Positions 48,216 to 60,830 of a stretch of DNA of 64,000 nucleotides are shown in pieces. The notes beneath the pieces were generated by a model. That model was not told the DNA's origin, made no database searches, and was given only the letters and a program-made list of their open reading frames with translations. Position 1 is the first letter of the stretch, and each line of letters starts with the position of its first letter. The stretch is from Combretum micranthum (taxonomy: Eukaryota; Streptophyta; Magnoliopsida; Myrtales; Combretaceae), in NCBI GenBank assembly GCA_024138025.1, contig JAMXBD010000696.1, positions 248,001-312,000 on the forward strand, in the 5' to 3' direction. The translations under genes and the position numbers were made by a program.

Positions 48216-48904
48216 TACGAATGCAATCGTAGGACATGGTAGGGTATCTGATCTATCCAACTCATTAAATATCTTAGAGGATTTGGGGACGGGCTTGGAA
48301 AAAATTTTGTAATTCTATAGGATTTAGGGTTGGGTCACGGGTCATAGTTATGATCCGATAGGAAACCCGACCCTATAAGTTATAATAAAATATAGAATAA
48401 AATAATTATAAAAAATTTAAATTCAAACTAAAAAAACAAATCCTAAGAAGTAAAATTTCTAAAGACATAATTTTAGCCAAAGATAATTGTATGAATTATT
48501 TATCAAGATGGTATTTTTATAATTTAATTAGAGTCTTGAACAATCCATGCTTGCATATTTCTTAATATTCACGTCACTTTTCTAATTTTACCACATAACA
48601 CTAATTTATATTTTATAATGTACAATAAAAATGTAATCCGGTTGAATTTTTTTTCTCCCTTTTCCCAATTGAAATAAATAAGATGGAATGAATGAATTCT
48701 AAAATTTTGTCACATTGACATAAATCCTTTAAAAAAAAATTAACTTTAAAAAATAAGAGAGAAAGAGACCCTATAGGGGTTTTTGGTATGGCAATAAAAA
48801 AAATCTATAAGGTATCGAATTGGGTTTGAAACACCTTGTAGAGAAGCTAGTCGAGTTTGGGTTTTATATGATCCATCCTAAATCTATTCCCAGTTGCATC
48901 CTTA
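48216..48904. mobile_element. Non-autonomous hAT element (hAT-3)
   Basis: The ends TACGAATGCAATCG and, on the other strand, TAAGGATGCAACTG match at 10 of 14 positions. The flanking octamers are ATTGGTAT (48208-48215) and ATTGATAC (48905-48912), differing by two transitions. Subterminal wording (GGGACGGGCTTGG, GGAAACCCGACCCTATA, GGGTTTTATATGATCC) shows the same family as hAT-1. The AT-rich core has no transposase. Confidence 0.75.
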
Positions 48905-49192
48905 ATTGATACTATCGACACTTAATCAAGGCATCCAGTATCTTACTTGGAGGTAGACAGACGTGGAAAAAAGAATAAAGAAGGTTTGATTGTATTATCC
49001 TTGATTATTGATATTTGTGGTGAGGTCATGGTAGTTCTAAATGTAAATCTTGTTCAATTTTATTTTCTTGATTAATTTTTTCGCAAATCTTATGTCGTAC
49101 CCTTTTGTTTAACTATTTTTGTTTCCGTCTCCTGTGTGAAATAGAAGCTGGAGGTTTGTGTTTGTTGTAAAGTCCAACTTAGATCCTGCACG
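48905..49192 (+). repeat. Partial duplicate of the 50.2-50.6 kb segment, left part
   Basis: Colinear with 50206-50490: CAAGGCATCCAGTAT, TGATATTTGTGGTGA, AGTTCTA.ATGTAAATCTTG and CGCAAATCTTAT are all in order. It is interrupted by hAT-4 at 49193 and resumes at 50068. Confidence 0.8.
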
Positions 49193-50067
49193 TAGGGCTG
49201 TGGAAAAAAAATCGACATCGGACCGAATCAAACCGAAATTTCAATTCTTTTTTGAAACAATTTGATTTGTGGTTCAGTTCGGTGAAGTGCAAACGATTTG
49301 CGACTCGGTTCGGGACTCTAAACTGAATCGTATGATTTGAATCAAATCAAATTAGACCGTTTTATGTATTTTAGAAAAATAAACATATTATTTTTACTCT
49401 TCATTGTTTCATTAAAAAAAATTAATTATTTTTAAAATTTATGACTTAGATTTGTATCATTCATGAGAATAAAATTAGATTTATCATATTATGTTTTGAT
49501 TGTTATGTTGTTTACAAATAAGATAGATTTTAAATTTTAACCTCTAGTATTCTAACTCTTAAATATTTTTTTCCTTTTGTCTTATTAATTAATCTACTTC
49601 TATTATTTAGTTACTTATTGATTTATATAATTTATAATATGTTAGTTAGAAGTATACAACAAATTAAATTTTATGTCTTATATTGAGATAAAGTCTAGTT
49701 CAAGATTATTCAAAAAAATGAGACTAGTCACGATTATAATTTTATAATGAATGAAATCTTTTTCTTCTTATAAGTTTTACATGTTTATTTAGTAAATGAT
49801 TAATTTTAAATATTAGTGTTTATATTTACATTAGTGATAAAAAATACGTAATTGAAGTTTTTCGATAAAATATATTTTTTATTTTATGAATGAAAATGGT
49901 TCAAACCACAAACTAAACTAGACCGAACTATTTTTTTTCTGTTAAAAAAAATTACAAACTGAACCATATGGTTAAGTTCAAATTTAAAAAGAAAAACCAA
50001 ACCGTAAAATATGATGCGATTCGATTCGAGGAGCAAACTAAACCAAATCATACCATACATACCCCTA
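49193..50067. mobile_element. Non-autonomous hAT element (hAT-4)
   Basis: The left end is TAGGGCTGTGG. The right end on the other strand is TAGGGGTATGT. The flanking octamers are CCTGCACG (49185-49192) and CTTGTATG (50068-50075), differing only by C/T changes. The related segment at 50480-50510 reads straight across the site without the insertion. Subterminal regions repeat GACCGAAT/AACCGAA and AACCAAA/AACTAAAC motifs. The interior is AT-rich without coding capacity. Confidence 0.8.
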
Positions 50068-51300
50068 CTTGTATGTAATTATTTATTGCTTGATGCAGAA
50101 ATTGAAGATACGTATAAAGTCATATAGGGTAAACTACATTAGAAAATATCAACATTTGAAAATAGATTCATTTTAAATATCAACATTTCAAGTGTTTACA
50201 TCCCTAGTTGATATTGCCAACACATGATCAAGGCATCCAGTATTTTAATTGGAGACAGGCATAAGACAGAAAAAGGATAAAAAAGGTTTGATTTTATTAT
50301 CCTTGATTCTTGATATTTGTGGTGAAGTCCTGGTAGTTCTATATGTAAATCTTGTTTAATTTTATTTTCTTGATTAATTTCTTCGCAAATCTTATATTGT
50401 ACCCTTTTGTTTAACTATTTTCGTTTTCATGTCCTGCGTCAAATAGAAGCCAGAAGTCCGTGTTTGTTGTAAAATGCAACTTAGATGATGAATGTAATTA
50501 TTTATTGCTTTGATCAAGAAATTGAAGATTTGTATAAAGTTATATGGTAAATTACGTTAGAAGGTATCAAAATTTGATGGTAAATCCTTTTAATATATAA
50601 ACGTTTCATGTGGTTAGAAAGAGAAATCAGTAAGTGAATTAAATGAGATATCAACGATTTGTAAAGTCCATTTAAAACATCAAAGCTTGTACTAGTTTTT
50701 AATTAAATTTTCTTAATTTTCGTGAATAGTCTAATATTGATATATTATTTGACTCACTTTGTAAAACTTTGATATATTAAATAAATTTATTTTAAACATT
50801 AATTTCTTTTTTTATCTACTTAATATCTTATATAAACTTACCTCTAAACATTGATCAACTTGCAAAAAGATAACAACCTTTTAAGTCTAAAAACCTTAAA
50901 AAGAAATGAAAAAGAAAGGGAAAAAAAAAGCGAAAAAACAAAACAAAAGCAACACCAAAGACTACCTTTTCTTTTCCTATAAATCAAAACCCTAATCCAT
51001 TTAAGTATTCCATCTTTTTTTCTTGAATCTGTGTATAACACAGCCAACATAGATAGAAATTGATGAAAAATATATGAACCAAATTGAAGACCGTAATTTG
51101 TTATTGACACCGTATCACATGGAGGCAAGAAACGCTGTGGTCATTTTACGGAAATGGCGTTCTTCGGGTTTACTATCGAATCGGTTGGTTACCACCAAAA
51201 AGGGTATACTTATACCACATTTTGCTGTTCTATTAATGAGTTTTCTTTATTAAAGCAGAACAAGACAAATTTCACAAGTTTACTGCTTTTATCCGTATTA
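50068..51300 (+). repeat. Promoter/first-exon segment, copy B (most complete), with the partial duplicate's right end
   Basis: 50068-50190 completes the partial duplicate. 50206 onward is the fuller copy. It has a TATA box (TATAAAT, 50978-50984) and a telo-box AAACCCTAA (50987-50995). About 120 bp downstream, an ATG at 51119 opens a 44-codon frame to 51253 that begins M-E-A-R-N-A-V-V-I-L-R-K-W-R. The Arg-rich, acid-poor start resembles a mitochondrial presequence, and TTG|GTTACC at about 51191 could be an exon end. No continuation of such a gene was found here. Confidence 0.5.
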
Positions 51301-52330
51301 ATTCCTCCTTAAGATAAATTATTATCGATTCACTTAATTATCATTTTAAATTATCTGAAAAACAAACAAAACCTCTCAGTCCAATAATTAGGCTAGCTAT
51401 AGAGCAATTCCTCAATCATATGCTCAAGAGGCCATTTTCATACACCATTATATATTATAATTGATCAAAATCAACATTAATAAAATCCTTTAAATACTCC
51501 ATCTGGAATCAGATTTTTCACTTAAAATTTTCTATTAAACATAATTTTCCGAGAGATCCATTGCTACATATCTAATTACATTTTTAGTAGCGCTATCGAT
51601 TAATATCTTTACAATTCATCACTTAAAGACTCCAATTCCTATTTTAAACCAAAATTTCCATACGTAAACATCAGTTTCCCCTCTCTCATAACTCACGCCA
51701 TAGTCATTTACATGTTTATACAATATTAGTCTAATTTGCAACTTCCAATTAAAAACCTAATTCAATATTCAATCCCATAGCAACCTATCCTCCAAGAATT
51801 CATAAATACCTCAACCCAAACGTCGAATTCATCATTAAAATTAAAATTTCCAATAGCTAATACTTCCAAAAACCAAGCCTACATGCCTAATAATACAACA
51901 TCTAGCATACCCACTTTAATAATTGCAAAAGCCTGCACTATAAACAAGTATAGTACCTTACTTTACTTGAATGGAGACTCCACAAACTAAGTCTACATGC
52001 ACTATTTCCACTTTTTTCAACTTTTAAAACAAAAGGAGACTCCAAAAACACTTAATAAGTTGAAATCAAGCTGTTTTGGTCATCAACCAACAACACATAT
52101 CAATTTTCATGCTTAAAATAATATTAAACTCACAATATCTTACTTCAAAATGTTACATTTATCTTATTACGAATTTTGAAGACCTTAAGTAGCTTCTCTC
52201 TCTTTTTAACCTCCTTTTGCTAAGCTCAAACTATCGGTTGAGGATAATATAGTCACTAATGATCTTATAAAGTGCTAATTTTAGTTAGAACTTAAGTTTA
52301 GTATGATTTTATTATCTTAATCTTGGGTAT
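51301..52330. other. AT-rich repeat-derived DNA, no gene recognised
   Basis: Read on the - strand, TGTGATACCCAAG at about 52335-52323 resembles the start of a gypsy-type LTR running leftward. No matching end was fixed. Confidence 0.35.
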
Positions 52331-53190
52331 CACAGATATTGTATCTCTTAAACTCCTCGATATTTGTTTCTTCTTCATTTCCTAGAAAAAAAAAGAAGAA
52401 GAACATTAATCCTAACTTAATCTTACATTACACTAGCTTAAGCATTGACAAAAGGTGCTTGAAAGATGAATTTTAGGAACGTTTTACTTTATATAGGTTT
52501 GGAGGAGGTTTTAACGAAGAAGAATCAAGGGAAGGAAGAAAATTAAAGCGACAAAATAAGGAGTGGGGTTGTCATATGAATTTGGAGGGTGAGGGAGGTC
52601 TGAGGTTTTATCTCTTTTTTTTTTTTTTTTTTATAGATTATGTTAATGGCGCAATCTTAAGGATACAATTTCACACGTGTGCCAATGGCGCAATCTTTTT
52701 TTTTTTTTTTTTCTTGTAAAGTTTTCATCTAAAGATATTTTTTAAACTCTAATTTGTTTTCATCACAGATATTGTATCTCTTAAACTCCTCGATATTTGT
52801 TTCTTCTTCATTTCCTAGAAAAAAAAAAAAGAAGAAGAACATTAATCCTAACTTAATCTTACATTACACTAGCTTAAGCATTGACAAAAGGTGCTTGAAA
52901 GATGAATTTTAGGAACGTTTTACTTTATATAGGTTTGGAGGAGGTTTTAACGAAGAAGAATCAAGGGAAGGAAGAAAAATTAAAGCGACAAAATAAGGAG
53001 TGGGGTTGTCATATGAATTTGGAGGGTGAGGGAGGTCTGAGGTTTTATCTCTTTTTTTTTTTTTTTATAGATTATGTTAATGGCGCAATCTTAAGGATAC
53101 AATTTCACACGTGTGCCAATGGCGCAATCTTTTTTTTTTTTTTTTTCTTGTAAAGTTTTCATCTAAAGATATTTTTAAACTCTAATTTGC
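52331..53190. repeat. 433-bp tandem duplication, two nearly identical units
   Basis: CACAGATATTGTATCTC starts at 52331 and again at 52764. The units differ mainly in homopolymer length (A, T and G runs), so the duplication is recent or an assembly effect. Each contains AATGGCGCAATCTT twice and ACACGTGT. The 83-codon + strand frame at 52902-53153 runs into poly(T)-encoded Phe and is not considered a gene. Confidence 0.9.
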
Positions 53191-55494
53191 TTTATTTTGA
53201 ATTTTTTAATAGTTTTTAAATTTTAAAAAATTTGGGTTTCTGGTTTGAGGTAAAATTAGAATTTTCTTCAAAAATTTGACTATTTAAGACATGAATTAAT
53301 TCGAATGGACTTTAACTGACTTCATATGATTTTAATTATTTATGATTTGTGTCTAGATCATTTCAAATCAATATTACGGGTCAGTTTGTTTCATCTTATT
53401 TTGGTCATTTTGCCAATTTATTTTTATCTTTTTCAAACAGATGTTTATCAAAAAATATATACGTATAAAAAATATACATTTTTACTTATAAATTAATCAA
53501 ACAGATCAAATACAAATAAGATGCGAATAAAAATTAGACAATCCACCAGACCCATATCTATTACATGTGTTGTTATCAAAGTAGGGTTCGACACCCTCTA
53601 TCTATTATCCACTTTCATGTATTCCTTTTAAGAGATCTACACACACAATTTTATTCCTCAAATATGGTTCTCATGACCAAATATACAAACTTGTGCACTT
53701 AAGAAATCTCGAGTGTAGTGATTCTGGATTACAAGATTTGAGCTTATCGAATGCCTTTGACTTTTTTCCTCAAGAAAGAAATATAAATTAATGTGCAAGA
53801 TAATGAATTGTATCAAAGAAATAAATTCTTACATCGTTTGGAATCTCAAGAGAAATCCAAATCTCCCTGAAGTACTTCATTCCTACCTGACAAGAAAGAG
53901 TCAAATGAAATGCTTGTCTCCTATGCTTAGATCAAACCCTAATGCACTTCGTCCGAATCTCCTCATGTGAAGATTTACGCAAAGTGCTTCATTTTAAAAG
54001 GATGAAACTCTCAACATAGTTCTATTCTTCTTTAATGAAAGTTCAATAAAGTCTTGCACAGGATTTTTTTTGGCATCACTTCATCCGAATTTTATTAAAT
54101 GTGGTTCAAACAAAGCGTCCAAATACATCATATAAGCTCACTCGAAGTATGTTTTGCAAGTTCACTTGTTTCATTTCATCAAAACACACTGAACACTTCA
54201 TGTTGAATAGTAATTCCGGATTTTTCATCCCCTCACGATGAATTCATAGTGGAGTTGATATTATAAATTCAATCACTTCATACTACCACAAAATCTTAGG
54301 GGGATTCTTACATGGTATGTGTGAGAAAATGGCTTGATAGTTTTGTCCTTCTCTCTCTTTCCATAATTTGTCATTCACATGAAATATTTTTAACTTGAAC
54401 TTTGTGTTTTTATTGGATTGTAATTCACTATATGCTTAAGTGTGTTTAGTAAGTGTTTTGGAAATCCACTTGCCACTCGAGTGAGCTAGGTTGGGCAGGT
54501 TTATATATTTCGTTCATCTTAGTACTTTGAAACCAATAGTTTCTTCAACTTTGAAACCGAAAAGTTCATTCCAAAAAACTGAAAAATTATCTTTTGAAAT
54601 AGAAAAAAAAATTGATTATTATAAAAAATTCAATTATTATTCCTTTTAGAAGAGCCATATGTTTTTTGGGATTTTTTGATAATTATTTCTTTGATCGATC
54701 TACATTCTTCTTTCTGGGCAATTGTTTGTCTTGTGGTTTCAACCTTTTGCAACAAGTGCACATGTTAGAAGCTAAGTATGTTAATCTTAGGAAGCGAACA
54801 ACATTTGTCAATTTGCACCTTGTTGTGCCGGAATTCGTTCTCTAGGCATTGGCTCATCCATGACATAGCAAAAACAAATAAGTTTTTTCCATCCTTGTTC
54901 CTTTCATTTTCTATAGAATGAACTTTCTACTAGCTCTTTTTCCTGCATTTTCTCTTCTTTTTCTCCTCATGATATCTAAATGGTTGTTTTGGAGATACTC
55001 TTATAAAGGAAGCAAAGAGAATAAGTTAGAATATGAATATCTAATTAGGGTTAAAGCTTCATTTCTTTTAGTAAAATTTCTTATATAATTCTATATTGAT
55101 AATTACCCTTATGCTCCTTGAATTTGATTTAATTTACATAGATATCACAAAATAGATGGTGAAAAATGTGGATGATGCAAAATTAAGATGCTCAAATCAT
55201 TGATCGTTGATGTGAATCCCATATGTTCACTTAGTTGATGACGTTCACATTCATTTCTCAAGAACTTCTAACCATGAGCAAAAGTTAGCTTGAATTTGTA
55301 CTATCTGATCATGATTTAATCAGTGAGCTTACTCATAAGGGTTTCTTTATATTTGATTTGTATATCTATTTGCTCTGTGTATGAGTAAGGTAGTTCCCAT
55401 CCTTTTGCTATCTATTTTTCTTTTTTTAACAAACTCCCAGATTCAAACAAACCAAATAGATAGGAAAAAAAATGACAAACCAAACACAACCATA
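53191..55494. other. Intergenic, no gene recognised
   Basis: Mixed AT-rich DNA. A 77-codon frame at 54612-54845 starts in a T-rich area and has no domain I recognise. 53830-54330 repeats ACTTCAT / TTCATCCGAAT words, probably old repeat sequence. Confidence 0.4.
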
Positions 55495-55502
55495 TGTGGA
55501 CC

Positions 55503-56157
55503 TAGGGTTGCAAATGAGTCAAGTCGAGCCGAACTTTTTACAGCTTGAGCTTGGCTTATTTAAAAATTATTGAGCTCTAACCGAGCTTTTTATTGAGCTT
55601 GAAATCTAAGCTCGAGCTCAACTTGTATAGCTAAATGAGATTTATTTTGAGCTTGAGCTCATCTCACTTAGCTAAACCAAATTTATTTTGATCTCGAGCT
55701 TAGCTCATTTACAAATCTAACTCGAGCTGAACAAGCTTTTCATTAAGCCTAACAAGCTTTTATCGAGCTTGAAATTAAAGCTTAAGCTCAGCTAATTTAT
55801 ATAACCCATTTTCCATTTTTTTTCAAACCTAAAAATAATTATATACACATATATATTAAGTAGAAATTAGTTTTTTTTTTAAATTATATATTAATATATC
55901 ATAATATATAACTTATAAATTTGTTAACGAGCTTATTAATGACTTTGCTGACGAGCCTACTCAAGAGTCTATCAACGAGCCTAAAATAAGCTTATTGCTT
56001 GTTAGCCTAAATCAAACTTGAGTTCAACTCATTTAGATAAACAAGCTTTATATAGGTTTGAGCTCATCTCGTTTACTAAATGAGCTCGAATTGAGCCAAG
56101 TTTGAAGTAAACTGAATTCGAATAGCTCACGAATAACTCAACTCATTTGTAACCCTA
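55503..56157. mobile_element. Non-autonomous hAT element (hAT-5) rich in GAGCTTGAGCTC words
   Basis: The left end TAGGGTTGCAAATGAGTCAAG and the inverse of the right end, TAGGGTTACAAATGAGTTGAG, match at 18 of 21 positions. Flanking octamers TGTGGACC (55495-55502) and TCTAGACT (56158-56165) match at 5 of 8. The interior repeats GAGCTTGAGCTC-like words on both sides. No transposase is present. Confidence 0.7.
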
Positions 56158-56165
56158 TCTAGACT

Positions 56166-56853
56166 GCTGGGACAAGAAAAATTTACTCTTCCATAGCATA
56201 TACAATGAGCGAAAACCCTCCATATAAAACCTTGCATTTTCTATTCTCTTCCTTCCCATTACATTAGTTGCATATTATCAATTTTATCTGACCTAGAAAA
56301 ACTCGTAGACAACTTTTTTCTTAAATTCCTCAACTTCAAACTAAGAAAAATTGCAATGTTGGTGCTATTCAAACCTCCATCTGCCTGGACTGCAACTGCC
56401 CTGCACATGATAAGGAATGAACATAATAGGCAGTAGGCACTGTATGCCACTGGCCACAGCTTTGCTCAAGACAGGAAGTGTTTTCCAAATCACAGCGTAA
56501 AATTCCATTTACCAGCAATCTTAAGCAAATTTCGTTTATGATGTATCAAGACTACACTAAAAATATCAGCAAACCGAAATGCTAAATAGATGTAATTGAA
56601 ACTTAGAACCAATAGCTATATACAACACCATTGACATCTCAAATTTTATAACCATGGTGTTGAATTTACTAAATAATCTCCCTTTTAACACAAAATATTA
56701 TGTGTATAGAAATGAAAAAAGATTGTCATCCCCATCCTCAAGGGATGCTTCTGCTCCCGAATATCGATGCCCGGCCAGGGAAGCTGCAGACCGCCTTATT
56801 TGGGAGGAGCAAAGGAATCAAAGCACAATCTGGCCTCTCAGCCTTGCCAAACA
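56166..56853 (-). other. 3' flank of the receptor-like kinase gene
   Basis: Likely contains the 3' UTR (the GC-richer 56720-56850 adjoins the stop codon). No other gene was recognised. Confidence 0.4.
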
Positions 56854-59359
56854 CTAACCTCTTTCTCTATACATACGGCTATTCCTTTTGTTATCTGAAG
56901 AAATCTTTTTGCTATCTGAGGAAACTTTTTTGCTATCACCGTGATCCGTTTGTTGAGGCTTCTGTGAGTCGTCATCAGTGATTCCTGTTTGACTCTTACG
57001 GCGTCTACGATCCTGAATATAGCGACCATTTCAGTGTTAGAGTCCATTAATAAACAATTGCCAAATGGGAAAGTCTTCTGTAAGCAGAAAAGATTGTAAA
57101 CCAACCTCTCGTGGAATAGGGTATTCCTCAGACTCGAGCATCCGGACAACTTGTGTCATCTTTGGTCTTTTCTCAGCATCAGGATCAACGCATCTCAAAG
57201 CAGTCAAAAGTGCACGCTTAAGACAACTAGTTGATGGCCTGGTTTCAAGATTTGGGTCCACTACCTCCTCTGAACGCCGGCTTCCAACCATCATCTTGAG
57301 CCACTCAACTAGATTTACCTGTGAAAAGGACCAAAAAAGCCTACTTAATAAGTTCAACTAAGACAAGAGAATGTCCAAAAATCTGAATACTAAGAACCTG
57401 GCTCATGCAGATGGAGATCATCAGAGAATTAAAACTAGTTTCAAGTTTAAAAGGCCTAATTAATTGCCGGATGCTTATATAAATCAGATACACAAACATT
57501 TCAGCAAATTGTATTTTCTTTATACCTCAGGTGCAGGTCGGCCATAATCAACAGGATCTCTTCCAGTAATTGCCTCCAAAAGCAAAACACCAAAGCTATA
57601 AACATCGCTCTTCTCATTCAGAAGACCAGAATTGGCATATTCTGGTGCAACATAACTGTGCCATCATGAAGGAAACAGAAAATAGACAAGTTAGATCCTA
57701 GAAATGCTGCAATAGTTTCTACTGCAATGCAAATCAATTAGGACAATCATGTTTTAATAGAAAAAGCAACTCACCCGAAGGTTCCCATTACTCTAGTTGT
57801 TATATGACTCTTTCCAGCACCAAGCAATTTCGCCAGACCAAAATCAGATATTTTTGCATTGAATTCATCATCGATTAATATATTGCTTGACTTGATATCT
57901 CGATGGACTACTTTTGGCTCAATGGCCTCATGTAAATAAGCCAGTCTGAGAAATTAAACAATCTACTGTGAGTTCAGTAGTGGAAGAAGAGAAAAAGTAA
58001 ATGAGAAGTCCATGAGACAGCTCAATGTTGACTTACGCCTTTGCAGTGCCAGACAGGATCTTCATACGAGCATCCCAAGTGAGATATCCATGGTGACTCA
58101 TTCCTCCATGAAGCCACTGCTCTAGATTTCCATTGTTGACATATTCATATACCAATAATCTATAGCCAAAATAAGAATTGTAAGAATCAGGCAAAACATA
58201 TTTTGTTGGGTCTCTTTCACGGAGATTTCATTCATGACCTTGGTTTATATGAATATATTGCAACAATAACAATAACTTCTCCCACCTAACCAACATTTCT
58301 TGAGCTTATGAAGCTAACCACCCCAAATCACTTTGCTTGATCATAAAATTTATTGTTATTGTTCACGGTATTAGAGCACTATTCTTTTTCCTAAATATTT
58401 AAAAAAAAAAAAAGGAAAAAGAAAATTTTTTTCTGAACCAGAACAGAAAATGTAGGATGTGTATAGTAATAGTACTTAACATAGAAAAGGATTTTCCTTA
58501 AAGACACGTTACCTGTGGGTTCCTTCAATGCAGTATCCTAAAAGCCGAACCAAGTTCTTATGCCTTACATGGCCAATAGCCTCAACCTCAACTCTGAATT
58601 CCTTCTCAGCTTGTCCTCTGTAGACCAGTATAATTTATTAGTGATAGTAGAAAAGAAATCTCAAATAGAGAAATTTAAATTTTGAATATCTGATGCAATC
58701 TCATAGGTCACTTACAAATTGTTGAGTAGCTTCTTGACAGCAACCGGCGTCCCATTAATCAATTGGCCTCTAAACACAACACCATATCCACCCTCACCTA
58801 TAACATTGTCCTTAGAAAATCGACTTGTTGCCACTTCTAGATCCCTTAAGGTAAACCAATGACCCCAACCCAGGTGCGAAAACTCCGGAAGGCCAGAGAG
58901 GGGTGAAGTTGAAGTTGCAGGATGAGAAGATGGCATACAGACAGAAACAGCCCCATTACTTCCGTCTTCTCCTGACTGACACCCAATACCATCTTTATCA
59001 ACATTCTTCAATGAACCTGAATCACTAATGTTATCCCCATTCTTCAGATGGATCAGAGCCTTGTCTGGTTCCTTGTCACTAAATTTGTCATTAAGTGCAT
59101 GTAAGGCACCTTCATGAGACACAAACTTTTTTGCTGAAGCCTCATCAATGACAATGTCTTTAATTTCCTTTGAGCCCGTAGAAACTCGACTAAGAGGAAG
59201 AATGTTTTTAGCTTTCTTTGATTTCTTCCAAGTAAGCCAAAGAGACAAAGACACAAGGATTATGGTGATAAAAACTCCAACAAGAACTGCCAATAATTCC
59301 CACACCTTCAGACCAAAAATAGATTTCTTGGACAATTCTGTACTCAGATCAGATGCCAT
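56854..59359 (-). CDS. Receptor-like serine/threonine protein kinase with short N-terminus
   Basis: Seven exons (- strand order): 59359-58716, 58617-58513, 58159-58037, 57945-57775, 57655-57526, 57318-57106, 57012-56854. All are GT-AG with consistent phases, giving 514 residues with no break. [12 protein letters not shown] opens the protein. An in-frame ATG 32 codons upstream (59455) is less likely. A transmembrane helix spans residues 21-44, followed by a basic stop-transfer (KKSKK), a Ser/Gly/Asp-rich juxtamembrane segment and the kinase domain. Kinase motifs are GEGGYG 188-193, the ATP lysine K209, HRDIKSSN 305-312, DFG 325-327 and APE 351-353. It is an RD-type, apparently active kinase. 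The C-terminal tail is Lys/Ser/Asp-rich. It resembles the Arabidopsis At5g18500/At3g17420 type, with no real ectodomain, so it probably relays signals with a partner at the plasma membrane. Confidence 0.95.
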
Positions 59360-60830
59360 TTTGTGTTTGTTGTTGGTATATTGTGTCCTAAATAACAAAT
59401 TAAAGAAAAATGAGCATGTATATATGGCACTCGAAATTTCAACAAGTGCATTCAAAATTTAAATTCCATAAACATTCTTGTTTCATTTTAAGCTCATGTT
59501 CGCTCATACAAGTTTCACCAGAAACTGAATCACAAGCCTTATGGATAATCATCATGCTTCGCATAACATCACAAGAAACAAGAAATGTAGAAGTTCTGCA
59601 AGCCATGTTATGCTTTTTCAAGAAACAGAATTTGGAAGGTAAGTGGCATCAATGCTAAGATTTTATAAATCATTAAAAAAGAAAGAAAAACAAAACAGAA
59701 CAAACAAAAACAGGAACAACAATTGAACAAAGAAAGCTGTTCTATTAGCTATGTCTTCTGCAGTTCTGCACAGATCCATTATTCTCGGTGGGTTCAACTT
59801 CCCCAAGGCCCTCTCTTGAGCTGCCTATACAGCACAAGCTCCACTGAATCGCACATGGTCTTAATCGCACAAGCTCTATCTAGCAAGTTTCCTCACAAAA
59901 CGAGAGGAAAATAACGATTTAAGAAAACAAAAAGATGCAAGCTAAAACATGTTTAAAGTTAATGAAAATTCTGTTTCTCTCACTCTGTCTAGTCTAGTTA
60001 TCCCCTGCTAAACCGTGTCTACTCTTATCAAACATGAGAAGAAAAATAGTCCTAGCAACAGAGACAAAAAAAGCAAAACTTCCCTCTGTGTTGATTAAAT
60101 CATGGCTCTAAACAAATGCAGGTAAGATTTGAAGAAACATTTTCTTATTTTACTTGGCCAAACTAAGGCATAGAAATTGAGAAGAAGAATACTTATAAGA
60201 ATTACCTATCACCGTGTACTGTGAACAGAACAATACCAACTTTGCATGTTGAACAAACAGCACTCAACAGGAGAAATCAAAGTAATAAGTTTATAGTTAA
60301 CACATCAATCAACTTTAAGAAAAATGAACAGTATGCATCTAATACAAACAAGTATTCACTTTATATAATTAAAAAAAAAAATCATTGCAGTGAATTGAGT
60401 GAACTTAGGAAAGCAAAGCACCTGTTAAGGAAACTATCTCAAAACACCTTCTCCTCGGTTCTCCTCCTGCAATATAATCCAAACACACAAATTTTCCCTA
60501 AAGGACACACAAGCTAGAACAATATATTACTTTCAACACACGCTAAAGAACCAAGATCATGGTGAAATGGATTCGACAGAATAAGCCACTTCCATGAATT
60601 TCCTTTCGGGATTTCTCAAACATCCAAAAGGGTGTCCAAAAAACATATCAAAACTTAACCTTCCTTAATTCACACCCAACACTCATTATCTAAAGCTCAA
60701 GGCTTTTTTGCCCTAAGCACATTGGAATTTGAAGTTCTAAAGGCAGTGGGGGTGGATGTTATAAGAAGAAACTGAGTTATCAGAGGTAGGTAATGGAGGA
60801 AAAAAAAGGCCATTGATTATATATATAATG
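59360..60830 (-). promoter_or_regulatory. 5' leader and promoter region of the receptor-like kinase gene
   Basis: No coding region recognised. A - strand TATATATAA-type box lies at about 60828-60817, which would start a transcript near 60790. Candidate leader splice sites exist (for example a TATTGCAG|GAGGAG acceptor at about 60470), suggesting an intron in the 5' UTR, but the structure cannot be decided from sequence alone. Confidence 0.35.

Noticed and set aside
58712..59455. Upstream ATG at 59455 as the kinase start (32 extra residues)
   Set aside because: The extra segment is unlike the family N-terminus, whereas [12 protein letters not shown] at 59359 matches the expected start and precedes the membrane helix directly.
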